64,000 nucleotides of DNA, taken from Chrysopilus asiliformis (taxonomy: Eukaryota; Arthropoda; Insecta; Diptera; Rhagionidae). The position numbers were made by a program, and so were the translations under genes. Under the pieces are notes generated by a model. The model was given only the letters and a program-made list of their open reading frames with translations, had not been told where the DNA came from and searched no databases. Shown piece after piece: positions 35,100 to 46,055 of this stretch (within the stretch, counting starts at the first letter, position 1; each line of letters begins with the position of its first letter). Where the stretch lies: the NCBI GenBank assembly GCA_964034945.1, contig OZ035963.1, positions 65,616,682 through 65,680,681 on the forward strand, written 5' to 3'.

Positions 35100-36190
35100 A
35101 AAGAGGATTTTCTCTGTCTTCGGGGCATCTTACATAGTTGTCTATAGTCGAATCGTATAAGAGAAGCAACCCCCATTAAACTTTTCCTTTGATACGCTTG
35201 TCTCCATCTCCAAAGGTCGACCATTGCGGTTTTCAAAATGAAATTGTTGATACGGCAATTTGTGTTATTGTGTCATTGACCATTGGCCAATTTTGTCAAT
35301 AATACACCGTAATGCTTCAACCCCAAAATTTCATTCCTTTATGTTTTTTTTTGTGCTGATTTGTAACGGCCATCGATTCTCACAGGACTTTTGACCTAAA
35401 GGGAAATAATTTCGGTCATCCTTGGAATTTTTGGCCGTAAAATTCTTTTTGAAATTCTGACGATCGAAAGTGGGGAGGGGGAGGGTGGTTTTTTGTCCGC
35501 AATGAAGATATAAGAGACATCAAACGAGGGTCCTGAATGTGATTAAATCAGATCTGCCCTTTTGAATTTTTGAAAGATGTTTTATGACTTGAAAAGGATT
35601 CATTAGGGAGTTTTAGGGAGTTTTTCGAGAGCTGCTGGTGGCCAGCAGATTGTTGCTATGAGTCACTTGTTTTTGAATTGTCTGTTGGAAACTCGCAAGG
35701 GTTGAATACCTTTGCAAACAAAAGAATTTATTTGGATGTCAATTAAAAAATATCTTTTTCGGCATGTGTCTGCGTAGATAACTTTATCTGATTCGTATTC
35801 TCATAACGCCCAAAATATATTGTGTTTAAATTTGAACCCAATATAAAAATCACTCTGTAAGCTTGGTTTTTGCCCATTTTTTTAGCAAGTAAAAAATGTA
35901 AATTTTATTTTGCGATAGATGAAGAAAATTCACGGCAGTAAGTCTGAATAAAATTCGCGGAGAAATTCAAGAAAAAATCGTGAATGTAAACGGGGCTTAA
36001 GGTACCTACATAATTTGCGATTCTTTTCAAAATTCTACTTATGAACAAATTTAAAAATTTAACAGACATTTTAGTAATAACCATTTTGATTTTTTTTTAA
36101 ATGTAATTTTAATAAATCTTATATCAAGTGAACAAATACGAATTCTAGTATAATTTCTTACTGATTTAGTCACAAATTTCTTAATAGCTT
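35100..36190. other. Intergenic, no supported gene
   Basis: AT-rich spacer between cluster members. It contains a locally G-rich segment (gtggggagggggagggtgg at about 35470). No exon-like sequence seen. Confidence 0.5.
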
Positions 36191-36199
36191 AATTTAATA

Positions 36200-36643
36200 T
36201 TAGTCTTCTTTAACATTAAACTGAAAGCGGACTTTATCCTTATTTAAATAACCTAATCTATTGTAGTAAATTTTATAGGTCTCAGCGCTTTGCTTAATAT
36301 TCCTGAGTTGTTGTTCAGTGTCGTATGCGATTGGGGAGAAATCAGTGGGGAAACATCCAGGATAATATTTTGATGGCTTAAATTTCGGTGTGGAGGAGAC
36401 CAAATTTTTTAGTAAGTATTGCCGCCTTTTCAAGGCGAATCTTTGGAGCTCTGGTGGATTCAAATTGTGATTTAACATGGGTCTTTTTGGTGTTTGGATG
36501 AAATTTGAAGTTTTCTTGATGACATTCTGATTTTTCGGAGAGGTTTCCGATTTCTTCTGCGCCCTCAAAAACATCTTGAAAAGCTTGACGGTGAAAATCA
36601 CAAACATGAAAAACATGACGATCGTAATGAACTGATGAGACAT
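36200..36643 (-). CDS. Small single-pass membrane protein B (147 aa), unknown
   Basis: An intronless ORF from ATG 36643. A hydrophobic segment covers residues about 5-24 (FITIVMFFMFVIFTVKLF). It is followed by a long basic tail rich in Lys, Pro, Asn and Tyr (PPELQRFALKRRQYLLKN, then KYYPGCFPTDFSP). A TATAAATA box lies about 100 bases upstream (36743-36750). Same strand and organisation as A, C and D, but without their coiled-coil motif. The LKR-x-Y segment resembles the broken ORF at 37776-38010 (LKRENYKQFA), suggesting a second subfamily. Function unknown. Confidence 0.6.
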   Translation of the reverse strand: MSHQFITIVMFFMFVIFTVKLFKMFLRAQKKSETSPKNQNVIKKTSNFIQTPKRPMLNHNLNPPELQRFALKRRQYLLKNLVSSTPKFKPSKYYPGCFPTDFSPIAYDTEQQLRNIKQSAETYKIYYNRLGYLNKDKVRFQFNVKED

Positions 36644-36742
36644 CTTGAATTTTTTGACACTTAAGGATTCGCTGTGGCAGGTATGCTTAATTCAGTGATG
36701 GCAGCTAGTGCAGGAGTGATTGATGTAGGTATGGTTCACTAG

Positions 36743-36750
36743 TATTTATA
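36743..36750 (-). promoter_or_regulatory. TATA box of gene B
   Basis: Minus-strand TATAAATAC about 100 bases upstream of the start codon at 36643. Confidence 0.5.
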
Positions 36751-37775
36751 AACTTTTTAATAAGGATTGCTAAGCGAAGCGTTGCTCGGCAGACATGAAA
36801 GAGAGAGTGGGCATATGTTGAAAATGTAAGCGGATAAAAGAGACACCGCTTTTTATTCGATTTTGGACTTTGTAGCGATTTCGGACTTTGTGCCGATTTT
36901 GAACTTTTATTCGTAAACAGACAGAAACGAGTCCTTAATTAATGAATCATCGATGAATGAGTCATCGGCAAACGAGTCATATTACTATATGTATTTTCAG
37001 AATTTAAACAAATACACCTGTAGTTTTTTAAACATTTTCAACATGGCAAATATGTAAAGAACTTTAGATATATTAGCAAATATATAAAGTCTTTTTATAA
37101 GACTTGTTTGGTTAAATTCAATTTTTCGAAGAAATCAATCTTTTTTTTTAGGAAATTGTAATTCTTTTCAAACTTTTAGGCTCCATTTACACTTGTCATT
37201 TTTTCTTGAATTTTCCCGCATTTTTATTCAGAATTTATTTTGCAAATTTTATTTATCTATCGCAGAATAAATTTACTTAGCAAAAGTTGTCAAAATTTGT
37301 ATTTATTCTGGCGGTTTTTTTTTGAAAAAATTCGAGTTCGGGCGTTTTATAGGAATAAATTCCGGGATTTTGTGTTGTAGAGTAAACGGTTGTGAAACGG
37401 AGATGTAAACGGGGCCTTTAAATTTTCAGAAACTGATTTATCTACGTTTCTATAAAATCTACGTTTCTTTAAAATTTACCTGACGAATAAATTATTAGTT
37501 TACTTAAAAACATGAATTTTTATTTTACAAAATTTCAAATATTTCGATAGCGGTAAAAGCAATTCGCAAAGATAAATATTTTTTTAAATTTTGATGATAA
37601 TATCCCGTCCCGATAACGGTAAAAGATATCAGATAATGGTAAAAAGGCAAAATTATGGCAAACACTATGCTCCTCAATTAACCTCATAGTTTAAACTTTC
37701 AATAACACAAACTCGAAACCCGATTGAAATGAAATCTTGGCACTCGACAGAAAAGATCCAAAGAGGAAAAAGTTT

Positions 37776-38005
37776 TCATAAATCGAACGTTTTAGTTTCC
37801 AGATCGAACGGTAATCCTCGCCCCTGTCTCTTTCGTATAGCAAACTGTTTATAATTTTCCCGTTTTAGTCTGTAATTCCTTAGAGATGTATCGGGTGTAT
37901 TAAAAATTTGATATCTACTGATTACAGTATTGGATAAAAGTTTTTTTTTGCCCAGGATAGACAACAAAATTACAAATAAATAAGTGTAATAAAAAACATT
38001 GGTTT
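37776..38005 (-). pseudogene. Broken member of the small membrane-protein cluster
   Basis: One minus-strand frame reads a hydrophobic stretch (VFYYTYLFVILLSILG), then KKK and a basic tail (SLRNYRLKRENYKQFA) to a TGA at 37776-37778, but it has no ATG. An ATG lies immediately before it in another frame, separated only by a run of six T, which fits loss of one base in a homopolymer. Layout and the LKR-x-Y segment recall gene B. It may be a real pseudogene or a sequencing indel. Confidence 0.45.
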
Positions 38006-38127
38006 TAAATAAATTTCATACGTTTATTTCCAATTTATAAAAAGTTTCACAAGAAAAAAGTCATAAAACAGAATTTTATTTGAAAATATTTACTCTTTCA
38101 AATTTATTACAGCACATTTTTACAAAT

Positions 38128-38562
38128 TTAAAACTTTAGCTTCCTTCGAGCCTGAGGAATTCCCTTGTTGATTTCCCCCATATTTAGAATAACGGAAATG
38201 CTTGCTGAAGTGTTCAAATTTTCCGATTTTCCGGTGATTGTTTTCTTTGTGACGGGGGCCTCCTTTTTAATTTTAATTGAACGATATCCATTGTATTTCT
38301 TAATCAGTTCCATCCTTTGAGATAATTCTTCCATTCTAGTATTAAGATTCTCCATTCTTTGTTCGTAGAGGGCAAATTTTGCTTTCAACAGAGAGTTCGC
38401 ATTTTCCAAGTCAAATTTTCCCGCTTTCTCAGTCTTTAACTCGAAAAACTTGCCAACTTTTTGCAATCCGTTTGAGTTGTTTGAAAACACAATTCCAATA
38501 AATAAAAGGAAAATTGTGAATAAGTTAATAATAATAACGTCAGTTGAATCGATTTGGAACAT
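38128..38562 (-). CDS. Small single-pass membrane protein C (144 aa), paralogue of A
   Basis: An intronless ORF. The first ATG in frame is at 38562; codons further upstream lack ATG. Residues 8-27 are hydrophobic (DVIIINLFTIFLLFIGIVF). Residues 62-88 are a coiled coil, AKFALYEQRMENLNTRMEEL then SQRMELIKK, which aligns without gaps to protein A at EQ-x-M-xx-LN-xx-M-xx-LS. The tail is Lys-rich and basic. A CTATAAAA box is 75-82 bases upstream (38637-38644), and AATAAA follows the stop at about 38100-38106. Likely a membrane-anchored, coiled-coil-forming protein. No family recognised. Confidence 0.7.
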   Translation of the reverse strand: MFQIDSTDVIIINLFTIFLLFIGIVFSNNSNGLQKVGKFFELKTEKAGKFDLENANSLLKAKFALYEQRMENLNTRMEELSQRMELIKKYNGYRSIKIKKEAPVTKKTITGKSENLNTSASISVILNMGEINKGIPQARRKLKF

Positions 38563-38636
38563 GTTTAAACAATTTAATAGTGTTGACACCTTAGAAGTTT
38601 TAATGAAACTGAATTTTGTAATTAGGCCGGATTGGT

Positions 38637-38644
38637 TTTATAGG
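38637..38644 (-). promoter_or_regulatory. TATA box of gene C
   Basis: Minus-strand CCTATAAAACC, some 75-82 bases before the start codon at 38562. Confidence 0.55.
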
Positions 38645-38719
38645 GATTTCCTTAATCGATCTTTGAACTCTAACGATGTTTATGACTGTGTTGTTTCTTG
38701 TTTGGAATTTTAACCGAAA

Positions 38720-40975
38720 ATAAGATAATTAGGATTCTTATTTGATTCTTATTATTGACATCAGTTGAACTTTGGAGTGAGTCATTTGGTTTGAGAAAAC
38801 TTGATTTTACCTGTTAACAAAAAGGGTCGACTTAATGGAAAATAAATTAATAAACGTACATTTATAGTTATATGGTTTAAAATAAAATCTTTGCCACCAA
38901 AAATAATATTGTTATCTCAAAAACGGCAAATGATCGAAACACTTTTTTTCTTTTGTATAGCAAAGTGAAAACAGAAATCATATCTTCATTAGATATTTTT
39001 CTCAAGAATTATTTCCCTTGGCTGATCAAATCTCATCTTTGATTCTTCTCACCGCTTGACCGCAACATAATTTAACCTAAATCGAGTTAAAAACTAATAT
39101 TTCTTGGCATCAATATAAGCCACTGTATCCGTTTACGCCTTTTATAATAGTGGCGTAAAATAATTTTACTCTAAGTTCATAAAATTGTGTGCATAATGGC
39201 AATCTGGTGGTATCAGATTTATCATAGCAACTATCTTTTCTTATGGTGCAAGATTTATAAATTATTATCGTCCCTAATGCAATTTTCCCATCGCACGCGA
39301 CCATAAACTTCCAGACGGAGCATAAAATCCAAAAGGGTTAAAGGTGGAGATATGATTTCATAAAATGGATGAATGAATTACGTTTTATAAGTAGTTCATA
39401 ACAAAATGAAACATTCATTAATATCAACATAGTTGCATTTCACAAGAAGAAGACTTTGTAAAGATTTTTATCACAAGGATGTAAATAAATGTATAATATT
39501 GGGATATTTGCGGGCTTTTAATACGGGGAAGCTGAATTTTGTTTTTAAAATGCACAAAGAATAATTTCCTTCGCCATTTTGTAATTTGAAAAATACATTT
39601 ACACACCTGAAAAAATATAAATAACCTCATTTAACAGTAAATATAATCCGATGCAGTCTTAAGATGTGTCAACTACACAGAGGAGAGAGAGACGTGATTA
39701 ATTTTTTTACATCAATGACTAATGAGACTGATTTGTTAATTTACGGGTTTTTCCGGCGTTTTATGGCGATTTAATTACAGCTTTTTTCCGGCAATCATGA
39801 GATAACGGCAAAATTTCTTTTCTGAATTTAGTTTTTCTTATCATTATAGAATTTTTTACTATCAGGTTTTGTAAAAAAACTTGTAAAAACTCCCAATACC
39901 ATGAAATACGAGAGCTTCCATTTTTTGCACACGAACACGACTAAACTGATTAGCCTGAAAATCAATATGGTTTTTTGTGAAGACCGTTTTAACGAAAAAT
40001 CATTTAAAAAAAACTATTTATTCGATTTTTCCCGGTTGGAGTACCTTCCGATATTTTTTTCCTCCATGAAACGCACAATTAGGAATTAATTGCACAAAAA
40101 AATCAAAAAAATCGTGAAAAGTGGTACAAAACCCTTGTAGTGATTCAAAAGATTCAAACTTGCAATCGCAATAATTCAAAAAAATATGTAATTGCCATCT
40201 GACATCTCTGCATGTCATTAAAAAGTTTGACAGTTGTGCGCAAACTCCATGTCGGGTGTAGTTGAGTTTAAGTGTTTTTTCTATGCGACGCTGTAAGTTA
40301 TTCTATTTTTTATTGCTTTATATAATTTTCTTTATTGGTTTTACTGTATTATATTCAAAATCAAATTTCAATTAGTCAAAATAACAACTTTAGTCAAAAA
40401 GTACTTCTTTGTGTGAAAAATTAAATTTCAAAAAGCAGCACATGGGACACATTGACCACCATTTTTTTTATTTTAATGCTATTTAAATGCTTAGGAAATA
40501 TCCCTGTGAGTTTCATTGTTCTACCATACAAAAAAGGTAACCTGTAGGCAGGAGGTTAAAATCATTAATTAAAAAAAAACTAAACTCAAATAGAGGAAAC
40601 TAAAAACGTCACATTTCGGGTATTTAATCACAATTTATAGAAATTTCGAGACCAAGATATTTTGCAACAAATTTTTTAGGGCAATTTAGGCAAAAAAAAG
40701 AAGAAAATCGCTGAAAAAATGATTGCAAGCCAGATTTGACGTCCAAAAGTCTATTATCAGAACTACTAGTGAATAACGAATAAAAAAATTAAAGTTTATA
40801 TTTGTTTTATTATTCAAAGAAAAAAAAATGAAGTACAAATTCAAATATTCTCTTTATCTTTTGTAAACATTTTTCTAAAAGGATTAAATCAATTTCAAGG
40901 GTTTTTTTAACCCATGAAATTGAGATAATCTTTATATTTATCGAATTCCTTCCAGTAAATTAGTACAATTTAGAA
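38720..40975. other. Intergenic, no supported gene
   Basis: AT-rich spacer. A 64-codon minus-strand ORF with ATG at 39304 and three Cys residues (39110-39304), and a 62-codon plus ORF at 39901-40089, show no motif or splice context. I do not call them genes. Confidence 0.45.
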
Positions 40976-40982
40976 AAAAAAA

Positions 40983-41297
40983 TTAGTTCCATCGTCTTCG
41001 TACGAATTTCGGGTCCACGAAACTGCCAACATTACGTATATCCTCGAATTTGATGTACTTCGGCTGATTCAATGCTGCTCTCAAACATTCAAGACTTTTG
41101 GTAATTTCCTTCACTAATGCTGACAAATCGTCACTGTCTAATGTTGAATTTCGATTAGAATTTAAAGAACTTTCCTCAGTTTCAATGTCGTCTTCGCGGA
41201 AAACGTCGTCATCGTTACAAATCGCTCCAGATAATCGGCAAAGTTTAAGGAAAACTCGTAAACCAATTAAAAACGTAACGAACCAAAACATCTCCAT
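40983..41297 (-). CDS. Small single-pass membrane protein D (104 aa), unknown
   Basis: An intronless ORF from ATG 41297. Residues 3-22 are hydrophobic (MFWFVTFLIGLRVFLKL). A strongly acidic Ser/Asn-rich linker follows (NDDDVFREDDIETEESSLNS), then a helix with heptad spacing (LSALVKEITKSLECLRAALN) and a basic end (KFVRRRWN). A TATAAATA box lies at 41509-41516, about 212 bases upstream. The layout (membrane anchor, linker, helix) is that of A and C, but the EQ-x-M motif is not conserved, so kinship is only suggested. Function unknown. Confidence 0.6.
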   Translation of the reverse strand: MEMFWFVTFLIGLRVFLKLCRLSGAICNDDDVFREDDIETEESSLNSNRNSTLDSDDLSALVKEITKSLECLRAALNQPKYIKFEDIRNVGSFVDPKFVRRRWN

Positions 41298-41508
41298 ACT
41301 TTTTCTTTTATTATTTTTATATAATATTTGAGTTCTTGTAGTCTAATGCCAATATAGATGCTTATTTCAATTTAATTTATTTTTTATTTATTTGCTTTCG
41401 TTGAAAAGTTTACTTGAAATTGAAAAGTTTTCAAATGTTTGAAGTTTATCTAATCTTAATCTGACGATTACTGCCGTGGGAATGAATCTGGCAAAGGATT
41501 CCCTTCCT

Positions 41509-41516
41509 TATTTATA
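41509..41516 (-). promoter_or_regulatory. TATA box of gene D
   Basis: Minus-strand GATATAAATAAGG upstream of the ORF beginning at 41297. Confidence 0.45.
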
Positions 41517-42064
41517 TCTTGCCTTGATTTCTTTGATAACTCCTTTGATTTCGTTTTTGATTCACATAAAAGTTACCTGCTGATGATTAAAGTTGTAAAT
41601 CTCGTTACCACCATGAGGTGGGAAATTCCAGGAAATAAAATATCTTGCGGGAATTTTTGGACGTGAATTAACAAAAGGTTTAAGGACACCTCTTTATCCA
41701 TTCATACGAGCTACGAAAAACATGGCACTGATTTAGTGAAAAGTTTTTAATTAATGATGACGCCTCGTACAAATGATTGTCAAAGTATTTCCAACATTAA
41801 TGAGTAATTAAACGAATCGCATCTCTTATCTAGGTAAAAAGCAGGTGCGATAATAATTGCTTAAATGCAGAAGCTTTTTAGGGTACTCACAGGTGTTTAA
41901 ATATTGCCTGATTATGATTACAAAGGGAAGAAAGTTTTTCGTTTTCTTTTGTTTTTGTGTCATGGTAATAATTTCAAAAGTTGGAAAGTGCAAAGGGCTG
42001 TTAATAATTTTTTATGAAAATAATTTTAAATTGAGTTAATTAGGTGTTCATTTTTACCTCATTG

Positions 42065-42445
42065 AGGACACTAATTCGATTTTTGTTATTTACTACGAAA
42101 CTGCGAGTTTTTCAGTAGTTTTATGAATGACAAAACTTGGAGACAAGAAAATTTCCTATATTTTTGTCTTACAGTAGAACTGTCTACCTCAAGCCGTTAT
42201 CGAGATATACCGTTATGTCAAAAAAATCAGTTTTTCACGATTGTCTTGAAAAATAATGGGTTTTTAGCAGGTTAGAGCGAGAGATGAATTGAACAGAATA
42301 GTATTCTCGACAATTTTCATCGTTATCTGCTATCTTTTACCGTTATCGAGATATTTCAAATTTTGTAAAATAAAAATTCACACTTTTATAGAAACTAGTA
42401 TTTTATTGGTCGGGTTATAGTGGAAATTGTACAAAAATACACAAT
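42065..42445 (+). repeat. Dispersed repeat family B, copy 2
   Basis: Same ordered blocks as 3285-3720 (tttttcagtag, tttttgtctta, gagatgaattgaa-agaata). It extends right to a ggtcgggtta block that is also found in the partial copy at 46745-46925. Confidence 0.65.
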
Positions 42446-42701
42446 AAATTTTATGTAGGTGCTACTCACATCAGTTTTGGGTCAAACGAATAAAATTTTA
42501 TGTATTTAATGGTTTGTGTATGCAATGATTTAAAACAAACACTTTTAAACACGTAGAAAATGCGAGTACTACATAAAAAACCCCTTTTTATAATCTCAAA
42601 CGAGCCTAAATAAATAAAATAATGTAATTTTTAACCTACCCATTCACGTAATATTGATGATAATTTCTCAATTCAGAGTAAAAATTACTCACAAAATTAC
42701 A

Positions 42702-42926
42702 TTAAATGTAAAATGTTAGAAGCAAACAAAACATAACCGCATGTAATGAAATTGAGACATAATGTTGGTAATTGGTAGCCACGTAGAACAAATGATATCC
42801 TTTTAGTCTTGGCTCATTCAACCCCCAAATCAAAACGTTCTGCTCCGACATGGATGATCCTTGAAGATCCAGAATTTTGAGCACCATCCACTCTTCTGAA
42901 TCATTATCTTTATTACCCATCATCAT
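42702..42926 (-). CDS. Orphan ORF with hydrophobic C-terminus
   Basis: ATG at 42926 gives 74 codons. The frame stays open upstream to about 42998, directly after an AG (CACCTTAG), so this could be the last exon of a larger minus-strand gene. The end is a hydrophobic stretch (VSISLHAVMFCLLLTFYI) right at the C-terminus, as in GPI-anchored or tail-anchored proteins. Before it lie normal globular-looking segments (SEEWMVLKILDLQ, NVLIWGLNEPRLKGY). I do not recognise the family. A candidate signal-peptide ORF on the same strand lies at 43458-43574. Confidence 0.4.
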   Translation of the reverse strand: MMMGNKDNDSEEWMVLKILDLQGSSMSEQNVLIWGLNEPRLKGYHLFYVATNYQHYVSISLHAVMFCLLLTFYI

Positions 42927-43457
42927 TGACCGCAGATTGCGAATGGCGTTGGGGATGAATGTCGCTCCATTTTCATTGTAACTCGTATCCTGGCTATGAT
43001 TCTAAGGTGGCTATGATCCTAAAAAAATCATGAAAATTACATTACTCATTTTACGACCATCACTTATTGCTTGATGGTGTGATGTAAATAAAAATTGTCA
43101 ACACATAACACCTTCAATCTGTCTGAAATTCCCGGGTGGTAATAAATTTTGCCCAGTCTTTATGATTTTTCCTTTCGAAAGACAAGATTCCGCTCCTTTA
43201 GGAGAATTTCTTATATGTTTTTCTGTTTCGCGGGTAAACGCGAGGGGAGAACGTTTCAAATTTCTTTATCACTTTTTGGCAAATGACAATTTTTAGAACA
43301 GTAAACCCAAAAGTGGTGGAAACCCTCCGGTATTATATTTGAGAATGGGTATTGCGAAATTGTTGTTCACCAGAATGTTTGCTGAATGTTCTTTAACTTT
43401 ATTGGTATCATAAAATAACACTTAGGATGTCTCGGCTCAACCTGAAAAATAAGGGCC

Positions 43458-43574
43458 TCACATCTTAAATTTGACGCTTGACGATGTAGGCAAATTGCAC
43501 GTAATTGGAGGCACTCTGTGGGTAGCAAGAATATAAACGAGCAAAGAAATTATTATTCCTAAGGTGCTTCCCAT
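43458..43574 (-). CDS. Candidate signal-peptide exon/short ORF (38 aa)
   Basis: ATG at 43574 opens a typical signal peptide (MGSTLGIIISLLVYILATHR) followed by PPITCNLPTS. The frame ends at a TGA that is part of a donor-like GTGAGG. It could be the first exon of a secreted or GPI-anchored protein whose last exon is at 42702-42998, but the phases of the nearest acceptors do not give that join directly. Speculative. Confidence 0.25.
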   Translation of the reverse strand: MGSTLGIIISLLVYILATHRVPPITCNLPTSSSVKFKM

Positions 43575-43714
43575 TTACAATCTGTTACGGAAAATTGTGG
43601 GATCGGAGTAAATAATTTGCGCCTTTAAAGAAAATCTTTTCTTTTTCTCCGACATAACATAAGGTAAAAACATAAGAAAAGCTACAATTGCCAGGGGCCA
43701 ATCGTCAGATACTC

Positions 43715-44375
43715 TATATGATGACAGACAAAAATTTTATTTAAAAAAAATCCATTTGTTTAGGAGAGGGGGTAAGGAGGGGTCTGATTGGATTTCGATG
43801 TATTGAAAGGTTATGTAAAATAATCTAAACAGATATTACCCTTAAAAATTTTTCAATACGACTCACCGTTTTCGAGAAAATATTGTGAAAAAAAAAACGA
43901 TTCAATTTGTATGGGTGAGTAAGGAAGGAGTGGTCCGATTGGATTTTGATATATGGATAAGTTATGTAAAACCCTATTCTAAATACATTTCGTCTTTATA
44001 AATTTTTCCATACGATGCACAGTTTTCGAGAAAACAGGAAAAAAGTATTCCATTTGTATAGAAGAAGGGGAAGAAAATTGCAAAAAACTGTTTCGTTTGT
44101 GGGGGAAGGAATGGTACAGTTTTGCCCGTTCGAGAACTTAGCCTAGCCATTTACGATAAACGTAACTATACAATTTCAAGTCTCTAGCTCAATCCTTTCG
44201 AAAATGATGGTGGTCACGGACAGATAGACAGACGGAAACACAGACGGACATGCGGAAATCAGAATCTTTTGTCATCCCTAACACCCTGGTGTAGTTCATT
44301 TTTGTGTCCGATGATTGGTTCGATGCGTTACAAACGGTATACTAAATCTAATATACTTCTATTCATATAGAGTAT
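43715..44375 (-). repeat. Dispersed repeat family A, copy 4 (inverted)
   Basis: Reverse-complement reading gives the same left end as 24668 (tagtataccgtttgtaacgc), the caccagggtgttagggatga block, the Tyr-rich ccgtctgt run, cgaaaggattgagctagaga, and two units of about 135 bases each. This is the most complete copy in the window. Confidence 0.8.
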
Positions 44376-44379
44376 AAAA

Positions 44380-45810
44380 AGGCTAATCTTTAGAGGGATT
44401 CAGTAAAGATATGGGAAGGGCTCCACCATAAATTTTCAATCGTTGTGAAGGGCCTGAAAATTGTATTCCTCGAAAATGAAATAAAAGTAAAAAATTCTGG
44501 CCAGTTTAAGTGGTGGTTTTTCTCAGTCTAGTTCGATTCCTATTCAATGGAAAAAGGGTCTCATCATTTCAATAAAATTATTTTCAAATAATACAAATTT
44601 AATCAAGAATATTGAAGGTATATCGGAAATGGGACTGAAATCAGAAAATAAGGATTTATATTTACCTGAAGGTTTGAAAAGGTACTCAATAAGGTGGAAA
44701 ATATGCTGAATGTTTATTTAAAGAAGTTGAATTTAAATTAGGGGTAAAAACAACATTTTTGTGGAGAAAATTCCAAGAAATATGTTTGTTCGACAACGCG
44801 TTTAAAGATTGATGTAGAAAAAAGTTAAAAAAAATGAAATCAATAAGACTATATTACATTTTTATTTGGATTGGATCTGAATTCATGATGAAAAACGTTT
44901 TAATAAATTGATTTCTTTATATGAAAAAAGCTTCAATGCAATTATTTAAAGCGTTCCAAAGTATTTTTAAATGCTTCAAATTGTAATTTGAAGTATGCAA
45001 AGGTTATCTAGAGTTGCATGAGACACCAGTGGCGTAACTAGAATATTTTACCTTGTTTACAAATTTTGAGTGTTCAAAATTTTTAGAAAAAATTTACAAA
45101 GAATAAAACTCTTGTCTAATTTTCTTGTTTTGACGGCCAAAAATTTGAAAACTTTATTTATTGAGGAAAGAGGGTTCCAAACTTTAAGCTCCTTATACGC
45201 ATTAAAACAGGTATGTCAAAATAATTCCGCGCTACGGTGTCCTTTTAGTTATGTTTTGTGGTGGTGTCAATTTGTCCCAGGATTTTCTTGGGAGTGTAAC
45301 ATTCCACAATTGCATTAAGTTTCCAAGTGTAATTTTTAATCAAAATTTTAGACAAACTGAGTTTAAGAATTCTCCTTTTTGTCATCCCGGAGTTGGTATT
45401 ATTCCTCTACCAACAAAAGCAATAGCAACAGTTTACTTTTGTACTTAATTATGGTTTCGAAACACTTGAAACTGCCATCAGCTAAAATTAAATATTCAAC
45501 GATAATCGTTTTAACGAATCATAAAACCCATTGGTGCTAAAATTCCCTAGGGCTAAAATAAGGGCTTTGGATGATAGGCCCGAAAATTCATTAAAGCGAG
45601 TCCATTTAATTTAACCGAGGGGGAGGATTTAATTAGAATAATTATTGATGGTGGCAACAGGCAGTTTCGGATTGATTGCCGGATTAACAAACCCAATGAT
45701 ATTCAATCTGTCAATGATTTAATAAATCTTCGGGCCTGACGGTTAAAGAGGGAATTTTCATATAAATGAGATTAGTTTGTTTTTGTAAAAAGTGATATAA
45801 ATTTCAGATA
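44380..45810. other. Intergenic, no firm gene
   Basis: A 65-codon plus-strand ORF from ATG 45251 (MFCGGVNLSQDFLGSVTFHN onward, five Cys) has fairly normal composition but no acceptor/donor context or recognised domain. Otherwise AT-rich. Confidence 0.4.
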
Positions 45811-45816
45811 TCATGC

Positions 45817-46055
45817 TTAACTCTCTAACCGGAATATTTCCGAGAAAAATTCTCTGAAATATGACTTTCAACTTGCGACAGACCGTAACCAAGACAACGT
45901 ACAGGGCTAAATTTTTTCCAGCATGTAAAGCGATAACTTACAAAAGTCAGTGTAAGACGTTCCGGCGATTTCCGCCGATTAAAATTGTTACCCGTTATAA
46001 ACAAGCGAATTCCCTGAAGCCCGCCTTAAGGCGGGCATTCCGGCTAGAGGGTTAA
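45817..46055. mobile_element. piggyBac-type MITE (239 bp, TTAA at both ends)
   Basis: Left end TTAACTCTCTAACCGGAAT; right end reads inversely TTAACCCTCTAGCCGGAAT. Both begin with TTAA, the piggyBac target site. A cccgccttaaggcggg palindrome lies just inside the right end. No transposase. Confidence 0.8.

Noticed and set aside
43448..43500. Twenty-base intron joining the signal-peptide ORF to an open frame downstream (GTGAGG...TTTTTCAG)
   Set aside because: Twenty bases is far below any workable spliceosomal intron length.
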